In this document: in pieces, positions 8,195 through 14,793 of the stretch
Layout of the letters: each line of letters starts with the position of its first letter
Position numbering within the stretch: the first letter of the stretch is position 1
Origin: CALMNV01 sp035688975
Lineage (GTDB): Bacteria; Actinomycetota; Actinomycetes; Actinomycetales; Dermatophilaceae
Length of the DNA stretch: 24,118 nt
Assembly (NCBI RefSeq): GCF_035688975.1
Contig: NZ_DASSMH010000117.1
Coordinates: 1 to 24,118, forward strand
Direction of reading: 5' to 3'
Program-made: the position numbers and the translations under genes
Notes under the pieces: model-generated
What the model was told of the DNA's origin: nothing
The model's input: only the letters and a program-made list of their open reading frames with translations
Databases searched by the model: none

Positions 8195-10570
8195 GTGCCC
8201 ACGAACCCCACGCCCGTCGAGGTCGTCGAGCCGCCCGTCCCGGGCCGGGTTCGCCGGCCCACCGATGCGTTGCGGCTGCTGCTCGTCGTGGCCCTCCTCG
8301 TCATCGTGATCGCCGTGGCGGACCTGGCGGTGGGCACGACGGGTGCCCTCGAGCGTGACCTCGCCCTCGTGACCGGCGGGCTGCCCCGGGTGCTCCTTCA
8401 GCTCTTCAGCTGGCTGGGTGGAGTCGGCGTCGTCGTCCTGCCGCTCGCCGTCGGCGTCGTCCTCGTGCTCCGGGGCCGCTACTGGCAGCTCGTCCAGGCT
8501 CTGCTCGCGGCGGGAGTCGGCGCCCTCGTCGTCATCGCGCTGAGCGCCCTCATCCTGGGCGGGCACCTCGGAGGGGTCCTCGGCGCGCTCACGAGGCCGC
8601 TCAGCGCCGGCTACACCGAGCCGCTCGACGCGGTCCTCGTCTCCATCGTCGCGCTGCTCACCGTCGCGGACATCAGTGGGCGCAGGGGCATCTCGGCGCT
8701 CGCGACCGTGGTCATCGGTTCCTTCGTCGTGACGGTGTTCCTGTCCGGTGCCAGCACGGCGCTGTCGATCTTCTGCTCGCTGCTGCTCGGGTGGGCCGTC
8801 GGGCTGGTCTTCCGCTACGCCTTCGGTGCCACGTCGACCCGGCCGGCGGGAGCCCAGATCGCCGACGTCCTCGTCGCCCGCGGCATACCGCTCACGCGTC
8901 TCGAGCTCGTGGGGCCCGACGGAGGCACGCGGTTCTACGTCGGGCACACGCCCACCGGGGTGGTCGACGTGCGGGTCATGGACAGCGACGCGTTGTGGTC
9001 GGCGTCTGCTCGCCGGCTGGTTCGCCTGGCCCGGCTGCGTGGGGCCAGCACCCGACCGCCGGCGCTCAGCCTGCGCGCCGACCTCGAGCACCGCACCCTG
9101 ATGGGCCTGGCGCTCGCGCAGGCCGCGATCCCGGCGCCCACGCCGGTCGCCGTGTCCGAGGTGGGGCCGTTCTCGGCCGTCATCGCCTACGTCAAGCCCA
9201 CCGGCACGACCGTCGCACAGCTCGGCAGGGACCTCGACGACGCCCAGCTCGCCGAGATCTGGCGCCTGCTCGGCACCCTCCGCCGACGCAGCATCGCACA
9301 CCGCGGCCTCGCGCCGGACGTCGTCATGATCACCGCCGACGGCCGAGCCGGGCTGCGCCGCACGGGAGCCGGCGACATCGCCGCCAACGACCTCACCCTG
9401 CGCATCGACACCGCCCAGCTGCTCACCACGGTCGCCCTCGCCGTCGGGGCAGACCGTGCCGTCACCACGGCGGTCGCCGAGGTGGGTGAGGAGGCCGTCG
9501 TGCGGGCGCTGCCGCTCCTGCAGCCGCTCGCCCTGACCCGCTCCACCCGGGAGGCGCTCGAGGCAGACAAGGCGCTGCTGGGTGCCTTGCGCGAACGCAT
9601 CCTGCTCCTGCGGCCGAGTCCCGACAAGGTCGAACCCGTCGAGCTGCGCCGCCTGAGCCCGCGGGGCGTCGTCACCGTCGTCGGCGGCGGCATCGCGGCA
9701 TACCTGCTGCTGACCCAGCTCGCGAAGGTCGACCTCGTGCGCGTCGTCGAGTCCGCCAAGTGGGGGTGGGCCCTCGCCACAGCCGGCTGCGCGGTGCTCA
9801 CCTTCGCCGGTGCATCCATCGCGCTCCGCGGCTCCGTCAACGCCAGGCTGACCTTCGCCCGCACCTACATGACCCAGCTGGCCGTGGCCTTCAGCGGCCT
9901 CGTCGCACCGGCCGCCATCGGCAACCTCGCGCTCAACACCCGCTACCTGCAGAAGGCCGGGGTGCGGCCGGCCGTCGCCGCCGCCAGCGTGGGTCTGGCG
10001 CAGATCGCCCAGTTCTGCTCGTACTTCGCCCTGCTCGTCACCTCCGGGGTGCTGGCCGGGACGGGTCCACAGGCATCGTTCACCCCCCCGCCCGAGCTCG
10101 TCGCGGCCGTGCCCATCGTCATCGTCGTGGTGCTCGCCCTGCTCGCCGTCCCGAGGGTCCGCCACCTCGTCACCGCACGCGTCCTGCCGCAGGTGCGCCG
10201 GGTCCTGCCGCAGGTGCTCTCGGTGCTGCAGCACCCGCGCAAGCTGGGCCAGCTCCTCGGCGGTGCCCTGCTGCTCGACCTGTCCTTCGTCGCCGCGCTC
10301 GTGTGCGCGACCCGCGCGTTCGGTGCCCAGGCACCGGTGGCCGCGGTGGCGGTCGTCTACTTCGCCGGCGCCATCATCGGGTCGGCGGTGCCGACCCCCG
10401 GCGGACTGGGCGGAATCGAGGCCGCGATGTCCGCCGGCCTCATCGCCATCGGGCTCGACGGCGGCACCGCCGTGTCCTCGGTGCTGCTCTACCGCCTCGC
10501 CACCTTCTGGCTGCCGATCCCCTTCGGCTGGGTCGCCCTCAACCGCCTGCAGAAGCGGCACGCCATCTAG
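8195..10570 (+). CDS. Large membrane protein: TM block, degenerate kinase-like domain, flippase-like (LPG synthase TM) domain
   Basis: A 791-residue protein. Residues 25-210 form an N-terminal bundle of about six membrane helices. Residues 215-450 are soluble and follow the layout of a RIO/APH-type kinase. Where the catalytic loop is expected they read IAHRGLAPDVVMI (367-379), so the HRD aspartate is glycine; no DFG is seen afterwards, only RRTGAGD. From about 490 to 785 there is a second membrane block of the lysylphosphatidylglycerol-synthase TM / flippase-like type, with NLALNTRYLQKAG and VPTPGGLGGIE. It may flip or modify a lipid or lipid-linked sugar in the cytoplasmic membrane, with the kinase-like part as a sensor or scaffold. 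GTG 8195 was chosen because upstream sequence looks non-coding. Confidence 0.87.
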   Translation: MPTNPTPVEVVEPPVPGRVRRPTDALRLLLVVALLVIVIAVADLAVGTTGALERDLALVTGGLPRVLLQLFSWLGGVGVVVLPLAVGVVLVLRGRYWQLVQALLAAGVGALVVIALSALILGGHLGGVLGALTRPLSAGYTEPLDAVLVSIVALLTVADISGRRGISALATVVIGSFVVTVFLSGASTALSIFCSLLLGWAVGLVFRYAFGATSTRPAGAQIADVLVARGIPLTRLELVGPDGGTRFYVGHTPTGVVDVRVMDSDALWSASARRLVRLARLRGASTRPPALSLRADLEHRTLMGLALAQAAIPAPTPVAVSEVGPFSAVIAYVKPTGTTVAQLGRDLDDAQLAEIWRLLGTLRRRSIAHRGLAPDVVMITADGRAGLRRTGAGDIAANDLTLRIDTAQLLTTVALAVGADRAVTTAVAEVGEEAVVRALPLLQPLALTRSTREALEADKALLGALRERILLLRPSPDKVEPVELRRLSPRGVVTVVGGGIAAYLLLTQLAKVDLVRVVESAKWGWALATAGCAVLTFAGASIALRGSVNARLTFARTYMTQLAVAFSGLVAPAAIGNLALNTRYLQKAGVRPAVAAASVGLAQIAQFCSYFALLVTSGVLAGTGPQASFTPPPELVAAVPIVIVVVLALLAVPRVRHLVTARVLPQVRRVLPQVLSVLQHPRKLGQLLGGALLLDLSFVAALVCATRAFGAQAPVAAVAVVYFAGAIIGSAVPTPGGLGGIEAAMSAGLIAIGLDGGTAVSSVLLYRLATFWLPIPFGWVALNRLQKRHAI

Positions 10571-10625
10571 CGACGCGCACCTCGAGTGGTCAGTTCCGTC
10601 ACACCCCTGGGAGCAGGCAGCCGCC

Positions 10626-11726
10626 TCAGGACCGCGCCGGCACCGGCACCCCGCTCTGTCCGTGCAGCTCGAAACGGTTCACCTCGAGCGTCGCGCTCCG
10701 GTTGGCCTCATGGAGCTGCAGCTGGATCGCCGTCTTCCCCGGCGCGGTTATCCGGCTCTCTCCCGACACGAGTGCCACGACCTTGTCGTTGGCGTAGAGC
10801 GTCTGTGAGGAGCCGACGACCACGACGCTGAGCACATTTGGACCGTTCTTGCGCAGCTCCGGGGCGAACGTCGGCGCGATCAGGGTGGACTGCTTGCCGT
10901 CGACCACCACCACCTCCCAGAACTGTTGCGTGAGCGGGTTGAACCCCACCTGGTAGTAGTTCCTGAGGTCGGGAGAGGCGCGGAAGTAGAGCGAGACGTC
11001 AGCGTTGGCGGCCGAGGAGAGCGAGGTGCCCACTGTCACCGCCAGGTCACTGGCGGTGTGCGAGACGCCCGAGTAGCAGTAGGCGCCGCCGTCCCTGGAG
11101 GTGAGGCTCAGCTCCCACCGGCCGTTCTTGATCGCCTGGGTGCACGTGATGCCTCCGGCGAAGGTCTGGCTGCCGACGGGCCACAACGGCGCGTTGCGCG
11201 CGTCGAAGCCCCCGTCGACGAGCAGGGGCAGGCGGTTGGCCGCCTCCAGGACGGACTTGGCGGCCTTCTGGACGATGTCCTTCTGCTGCTGGGGCGACGT
11301 GCTGACCACTTGGACGGTGGGCGAAGGCGTAGGCGTGGCGGGCCCGGAAGTGACGGTGGTCGACGTGGTGACGGCGGTCGACGTGGTGACGACAGTGCCG
11401 GGACCGGCATCAGGGCTTGTGGGCCGCATCAGCGCCACAGTGATCACGGTGCCGACCAGCGCCAGGATCGCGGCGATCACAGTGGCGACGCCGGGATCGA
11501 TGCGCCGCGGCAAGTAAAAGGAAACCCGCGACCCGGCCATGCTGTGCACCACCTCCACCACCGACGCGCTGTATGCGGTGAAGGCTGCCAGAAGGCTGCC
11601 CGTGAACGCGAGCCCGGCGGGGCCTCGGACGAAGCGGCCCACGTCCCGCAGCTTGCAGTTCTGCTGGCTGCTGAGCTTGGCCAGCGCCTCGAACGCCTGG
11701 TCGGCGTCACAGCCGAGCGTCACCAT
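10626..11726 (-). CDS. Membrane protein: partial ANTAR-like N-terminus, TM helix, Thr-rich linker, extracellular beta-sandwich domain
   Basis: From ATG 11726 this is 366 residues. Residues 1-33 match the second half of an ANTAR RNA-binding domain (GCDADQAFEAL, then SSQQNCKLRDV), and the in-frame codons just upstream add QAQGVL, also ANTAR consensus. One helix runs from about 80 to 100. A Thr/Ser/Pro linker (102-145) then leads to a putative outside domain (about 165-357) opening with VDGGFD, resembling LamG/DUF1080-type jelly rolls. C195 and C217 could form a disulfide. Starts are uncertain. ATG 11540 (MAGSRVSF) has GGAGG 11 nt upstream and would give a 304-residue protein without the ANTAR part. 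GTG 11873 would add 49 unconvincing residues. A 2-nt frameshift may have broken the ANTAR helix (see findings). Confidence 0.7.
   Translation of the reverse strand: MVTLGCDADQAFEALAKLSSQQNCKLRDVGRFVRGPAGLAFTGSLLAAFTAYSASVVEVVHSMAGSRVSFYLPRRIDPGVATVIAAILALVGTVITVALMRPTSPDAGPGTVVTTSTAVTTSTTVTSGPATPTPSPTVQVVSTSPQQQKDIVQKAAKSVLEAANRLPLLVDGGFDARNAPLWPVGSQTFAGGITCTQAIKNGRWELSLTSRDGGAYCYSGVSHTASDLAVTVGTSLSSAANADVSLYFRASPDLRNYYQVGFNPLTQQFWEVVVVDGKQSTLIAPTFAPELRKNGPNVLSVVVVGSSQTLYANDKVVALVSGESRITAPGKTAIQLQLHEANRSATLEVNRFELHGQSGVPVPARS
11352..11392 (-). repeat. 18-bp tandem repeat coding a TTST-A/T-V linker
   Basis: Two near-identical 18-bp units (11352-11369 and 11370-11387, one mismatch) plus a partial third. 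They encode the Thr/Ser-rich hexapeptide repeats of the extracellular linker in the membrane protein on the minus strand. Confidence 0.85.
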
Positions 11727-11900
11727 GAGGACGCCCTGTGCCTGCGTCCCGTCACGGCGTGCCGGTGCGCGTGCGGTTCGGTCCGCTCCGGTTCGCGTCC
11801 GAGCCGCGTGCGGGGCGTACCGTGGTGGGCGTACGAGGCCGCGAGCGGCCCACGGAGAGGGCCAGTCGGGCACTCGACACGTGCGGGGGAGGCCGATCCG

Positions 11901-12656
11901 ATGTTTCCGAGAGCACCGCAACACCGAGGGCGCACCATGGTGCTCGGCATCGTCGCCCTCGCCGTCATCGGCACAGGGATGTCGAGCGCGTCCGCGCACG
12001 AGGAGCGCCGCGCAGTCGCCAACGGCGGCTTCGAGACCGGGACCCTGACTGGTTGGCGGACCGATGAGCTCGGCATCCCGGGTGACGGATGGTCGGCGGC
12101 CTCGGGGACCACGTCGCCGGTTGCCGGTTTTCCCGTCCCCGGCCCGCCGCGTGGCACGTGGCAGGCCGTCGTCGACCAGCTCGGCCCCGGCTCGCACGTC
12201 CTGTATCAGGACATCAAGGTCGACGAGGACGACACGGGGCTGTCGCTCATCCTCTGGTACACCAACGGCAACGGGGCCTTCTTCACCCCGCGATCACTGA
12301 GCCCGCAGGTCCTGCCGAACCAGCAGCTCCGGGTGGACCTCATGCGGCCCCAGGCCCCCATCCGCAGCATGGCCCCGGGCGACATCCTCGCCACCATCTT
12401 CCGCACCAGAGTCGGCGACCCGGCCAGCATCCCGCCACGGGTGCTGCGCCAGGACCTTTCCCGCTTCGAGGACCGGACGGTCCGGCTGCGCATCGCCGAG
12501 GTCGACAACCAGCTCTTCTTCCAGGCCGGCGTCGACGCGGTCCGCGTCGTCGAGGACGAGGACCACGCGTGGCCGAGGCATCGGGCGGACGTGCGCGACG
12601 GCGCGGCTGCCCCCTCGGTGGCGCCGGTCCAGCCCGGTCCTCGCTACCAGCGCTGA
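11901..12656 (+). CDS. Secreted protein with carbohydrate-binding-like beta-sandwich
   Basis: A 251-residue exported protein. Its signal peptide has a charged start, a hydrophobic core at about 13-26 and a likely cut after ASA at residue 32. The mature part opens with VANGGFETGTLTGWR (38-53), the usual first strand of CBM4/9-like or DUF642-like jelly rolls. Further strands are seen at SHVLYQDIKV (98-107), LSLILWYTNG (114-123), RLRIAEVDNQLFFQAGVDAVRV (195-216). The last 30 residues are polar and disordered-looking. ATG 11901 is fixed by GGGGGAGG at 11885-11892; ATG 11937 inside the signal is less likely. It is divergent from the minus-strand membrane protein, whose outer domain opens with a similar GGF motif. 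Confidence 0.85.
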   Translation: MFPRAPQHRGRTMVLGIVALAVIGTGMSSASAHEERRAVANGGFETGTLTGWRTDELGIPGDGWSAASGTTSPVAGFPVPGPPRGTWQAVVDQLGPGSHVLYQDIKVDEDDTGLSLILWYTNGNGAFFTPRSLSPQVLPNQQLRVDLMRPQAPIRSMAPGDILATIFRTRVGDPASIPPRVLRQDLSRFEDRTVRLRIAEVDNQLFFQAGVDAVRVVEDEDHAWPRHRADVRDGAAAPSVAPVQPGPRYQR

Positions 12657-12782
12657 GCGACTGCCTCCGTCGGGGGCCGTGGCACCCGGAAGGGCGGTAG
12701 GGGAAGCTGCCCACGCAGGGCCACGTCCCCGACGCGAGCCGGGCGAACAGCCAGCCACGCGCTCACGACCGAGCGGTGGTCG

Positions 12783-12796
12783 GCCCGGGGCCGGGC
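12783..12796 (-). terminator. Short hairpin after marR
   Basis: GCCCGG-GG-CCGGGC (or a 5-bp stem with a GGGC loop) lies 4 bp beyond the marR stop codon. The preceding 120 bp (12657-12782), between the secreted-protein gene and this point, show no gene and no other strong structure. Confidence 0.45.
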
Positions 12797-12799
12797 GGG

Positions 12800-13249
12800 C
12801 TACCGGTAGGGGTCGGTGATGTCGCGTAGCGCGGTCAGTGCCCGTCGGAGCTGGTCCATGCGCACGGCGCCGAGATGAGCGCGCCACTCGGCCTCGATGC
12901 GCTCCTCCTCGGCGCGCGCTATCGGTAGGGCTGCCTGGGCGCGGGGAGTCATTCGCACCAGTCGCGCCCGCCCGTCGGAGGGGTCTGGCACACGCTCGAC
13001 GTAGCCGGCTCGCTCCAGCTTGTCGACCAGGGCTGTGGCCGTCTGCTTGGCGATCTGGGCACGCTCGGCCAGGACGCTCAGACGAGTGCCCTCGGTGTCG
13101 ATGCCCATCATGAGCCGGCTCTGCGCGATGGTGACGTCCGCGAAGCCGGCGTCCTGCACGGCACGGAAGATCCGGTCCGCCGCAGCGCGTGAGGCAATGA
13201 ACATCAGCAGGCTGGTCGGCAGATCCCGCGACATCTGGCCCCTACACAT
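12800..13249 (-). CDS. MarR-family transcriptional regulator
   Basis: A 149-residue winged-helix regulator. An N-terminal dimerisation helix (about 9-33) precedes the helix-turn-helix (58-82: LSVLAERAQIAKQTATALVDKLERAGYV) and a wing with the family signature DPSDGRARLV (89-98). A long C-terminal helix starts near 103. ATG 13249 gives this length; ATG 13234 (MSRDLP) is an alternative starting close behind GGGG. It is divergent from the mycothiol-dependent enzyme gene, and a palindrome over the shared promoter is the likely operator for both. Loss of DNA binding on ligand or oxidant binding would be typical of the family; the signal is unknown. Confidence 0.92.
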   Translation of the reverse strand: MCRGQMSRDLPTSLLMFIASRAAADRIFRAVQDAGFADVTIAQSRLMMGIDTEGTRLSVLAERAQIAKQTATALVDKLERAGYVERVPDPSDGRARLVRMTPRAQAALPIARAEEERIEAEWRAHLGAVRMDQLRRALTALRDITDPYR

Positions 13250-13257
13250 AGTCCCAT
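13204..13257 (-). other. Possible leaderless cysteine-rich upstream ORF overlapping the marR start
   Basis: A 17-codon ORF, out of frame with marR, starts at an ATG 6 nt after TATAGT (13269-13264 on this strand). Four of its 17 residues are cysteine (positions 4, 9, 13, 17), and it ends inside marR. Leaderless cysteine-containing leader peptides are known in mycobacteria, but this could be chance. Confidence 0.25.
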
Positions 13258-13278
13258 GGTCGAACTATAATAGTTCGA
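13243..13278. promoter_or_regulatory. Divergent promoter with MarR-type palindromic operator
   Basis: The 19-bp palindrome TCGAACTAT-A-ATAGTTCGA (13260-13278) has perfect 9-bp arms around one central base. It contains a perfect plus-strand -10, TATAAT (13266-13271), with TACACA (13243-13248; four of six -35 positions) 17 bp upstream. On the minus strand TATTAT or TATAGT within the same palindrome can serve marR. Repressor binding here would block both directions. Confidence 0.82.
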
Positions 13279-13342
13279 TCGTAGGACTAGTTTACCCGCG
13301 CACCCGGGTGCGCCCACCGGTCATCACCAGAAGGAGGACGAC

Positions 13343-14029
13343 ATGACGACGATGACCCAGGCTGACGCGGATGCCGTTTGGGGCGCGATCGACGACCAGC
13401 GAACGCGCACCGCCGACCTGCTCGAGCAGCTCACCGCGGAGCAGTGGGACCACCCCTCGCTGTGCCAGGGCTGGACGGTTCGGCACGTCGCTGCCCACCT
13501 GACCATGCAGCAGCAACGCGTGCGTGACGCCGCTGCCTTCATCGCCCGCAACCCCCGGATACTTCGCAGCAGGACCCTGAACGCCACGATTCACGACTCC
13601 GCCGTGCTGCAGGCGCAAGCGCTGCCCAGCCAGGAGATCATCTCCCGGATCAGGGCCATGACCGGTTCGCGGCGACACAACGCCTTCGTGACGCCGCTGG
13701 AGACCCTGACCGACATCCTCGTCCACAGCCAGGACGTCGCCATTCCGCTCGGCCTCCACCTCACGATGCGACCGACCGCGAGCGCTATCGCCGCCACCCG
13801 CCGATGGGACACCCGCGGCACCTGGTTGGCCAAGGTCTTTCGTCGACTCCCCCTCGACGGCTACCGACTCACGGCCACCGACACCGACTGGACCCGCGGT
13901 CAAGGACCCGAGGTCGCCGGGCCGGTCGGCGCGCTCCTGCTTCTGCTCACGGGCCGCAGCGCCGCTCTCGAACAACTCACCGGCGAGGGCGCCGCCGACC
14001 TTCGCTCTGCTCTCTCGACATCGGTGTAG
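13343..14029 (+). CDS. Maleylpyruvate isomerase family mycothiol-dependent enzyme (DinB-like fold)
   Basis: A 228-residue cytoplasmic protein of the DinB/MDMPI superfamily. The first helix and metal-site region read CQGWTVRHVAAHL (41-53, H48 and H52), and the third part of the site is DILVHSQDVAIPLG (124-137, H128, D131). The spacing fits TIGR03083-type enzymes that use mycothiol as a thiol cofactor, in isomerisation, thiol transfer or detoxification. Length is normal. A strong AAGGAGG (13330-13336) sets the ATG at 13343. It is divergent from marR and under the TATAAT promoter inside the palindrome, so it is probably induced when MarR releases DNA. The real substrate is unknown. Confidence 0.9.
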   Translation: MTTMTQADADAVWGAIDDQRTRTADLLEQLTAEQWDHPSLCQGWTVRHVAAHLTMQQQRVRDAAAFIARNPRILRSRTLNATIHDSAVLQAQALPSQEIISRIRAMTGSRRHNAFVTPLETLTDILVHSQDVAIPLGLHLTMRPTASAIAATRRWDTRGTWLAKVFRRLPLDGYRLTATDTDWTRGQGPEVAGPVGALLLLLTGRSAALEQLTGEGAADLRSALSTSV

Positions 14030-14336
14030 CCAGAGAGCCGCGCGGCGGATGCGTCATCTGCCCGCAACGGAAACGGAACTCAGGGCGACGGGCACGATAC
14101 GTGCATACCCGCTCTGCTCAAGTGGTTCTACACGTTGAAGCGGAACGAAAACCGGGGGTTCCGGGTGTTGACGGTCACCGTTGGTTGAGGCCGGAAAACG
14201 CGGTCTGACTGCGGAAATGCGCTGGTGAGACAGTTGGACGTCGTTGGCGAGAATCGGTCTCGGCCGGACTTCTTGCAGACTATTTGCGGACCGCTCGACT
14301 GCTGTCGTGCCTCGGGGATGCAGTTGATCCTGCCCG
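14030..14336. other. Gene-poor stretch at the left edge of the accessory cassette
   Basis: About 307 bp of lower G+C (about 60% at 14221-14340 by hand count). It holds a small stem GCACG-ATA-CGTGC (14092-14104), possibly the terminator of the preceding gene. It also holds the 15-bp copy of the ychF 3' end (14132-14146). A 70-codon minus-strand ORF (14340 to 14128) starts on the antitoxin stop as ATGA, where a toxin gene would be expected. Only its first dozen residues (MTGRIN..PEARQQ) faintly recall a ParE/RelE N-terminus, and I do not call it a gene. Confidence 0.5.
14132..14146 (+). repeat. Left copy of 15-bp direct repeat (att-like, matches ychF 3' end)
   Basis: ACGTTGAAGCGGAAC here equals 18603-18617, which encodes the last residues (FRFN and most of V) of ychF. 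The copies are in the same orientation and 4471 bp apart, with the accessory genes between them. Confidence 0.85.
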
Positions 14337-14348
14337 TCATGGACGGGC
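14332..14348 (-). terminator. Hairpin overlapping the antitoxin stop codon
   Basis: GCCCGTC-ATG-GACGGGC is a perfect 7-bp stem with a 3-nt loop that includes the stop codon of the minus-strand antitoxin gene. It could end transcription right at the stop. Confidence 0.45.
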
Positions 14349-14582
14349 GGCCCACTTGGCCTCGAAGCCGGCGCGGAGGTTCTCAGCCGGGATCGCCCTG
14401 GATGGGTCGGCCTTCAGAGCGTCGTAAGCGGCGGCGGCTTCGGTGCGCAACCAGGCCTCCGAGGCGAGGTCGAACGCCTCGTGCGGCTCGACCGATGCGA
14501 GCAACCGGAGAGCGACGTGTTTTCGTACGTCAGGAGGCAGGGACATCCCGGCCTCGTAGAACTCCGATTCGCTCAGCGACAT
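14337..14582 (-). CDS. Addiction-module antitoxin-like protein (PF09720 type), no toxin partner seen
   Basis: An 81-residue protein resembling the 'putative addiction module component' family: an N-terminal LPPDVRKHVALRLLASVE helix (about 15-32), a central tryptophan (W42 in SEAWLRTEAAAAYDAL), then IPAENLRAGFEAK near the end. Such proteins normally bind and neutralise a RelE/ParE toxin encoded just downstream; here the downstream side shows only a hairpin and the 15-bp repeat. ATG 14582 was preferred over ATG 14618 because TACCCT ends 6 nt before it (leaderless pattern) and because family members begin at about this point. It may be a stranded remnant of a toxin-antitoxin module, or it may act on a toxin elsewhere. 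Confidence 0.7.
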   Translation of the reverse strand: MSLSESEFYEAGMSLPPDVRKHVALRLLASVEPHEAFDLASEAWLRTEAAAAYDALKADPSRAIPAENLRAGFEAKWAARP

Positions 14583-14588
14583 GACGTC

Positions 14589-14594
14589 AGGGTA
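14589..14594 (-). promoter_or_regulatory. -10-like element for the antitoxin gene
   Basis: On the minus strand TACCCT lies 6 nt before ATG 14582. It supports this start and a leaderless message. Confidence 0.4.
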
Positions 14595-14619
14595 GGCCGA
14601 TCCCCGACTCTGGAGCATG

Positions 14620-14764
14620 TCAGTTCGGCATACCGCCGAGGTCGTCGAGCTCGTCGCCGCTGAGGCCGGTCATGAGCGACACAGCAGCCTCATCGGTGCC
14701 GTCGAGACTTCCGAGCGCGGGCCTCGATCGCAGCAGTCTGGGCCTCGCTGGCGCGGCTCACCAT
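14620..14764 (-). pseudogene. Possible frameshifted small ORF between HEPN and antitoxin genes
   Basis: On the minus strand ATG 14764 lies 6 nt after TAACCT (14776-14771). It opens a 24-codon frame, MVSRASEAQTAAIEARAR..., ending at TGA 14690. A second frame then continues with protein-like sequence SLDGTDEAAVSLMTG and ends GDELDDLGGMPN at 14620. Joined by a single shift they would make a roughly 50-residue acidic protein. I recognise no family; it may be a decayed or mis-sequenced small gene. Confidence 0.3.
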
Positions 14765-14793
14765 GACCTCAGGTTACGCCGGCAACCCGGCGG

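Noticed and set aside
8069..10561. Very long minus-strand open frame opposite the flippase-domain gene
   Set aside because: Its composition (runs of D, G, E, R, H) is typical of an antisense shadow in high-G+C DNA; the plus-strand frame has membrane helices and family motifs.
11727..12197. N-terminal extension of the ANTAR/membrane protein to ATG 12197
   Set aside because: It runs through the convincing secreted-protein gene on the other strand (signal peptide, ribosome-binding site at 11885) and has no protein-like features.
14092..14146. Search for a tRNA or integrase attachment to a tRNA near the left repeat
   Set aside because: No cloverleaf or tRNA-like ends could be formed; the repeat matches a protein gene end instead.
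14128..14340. 70-codon minus-strand ORF ending in FRFNV like YchF
   Set aside because: The shared ending comes only from the 15-bp DNA repeat; the rest has no family resemblance and begins within a hairpin.
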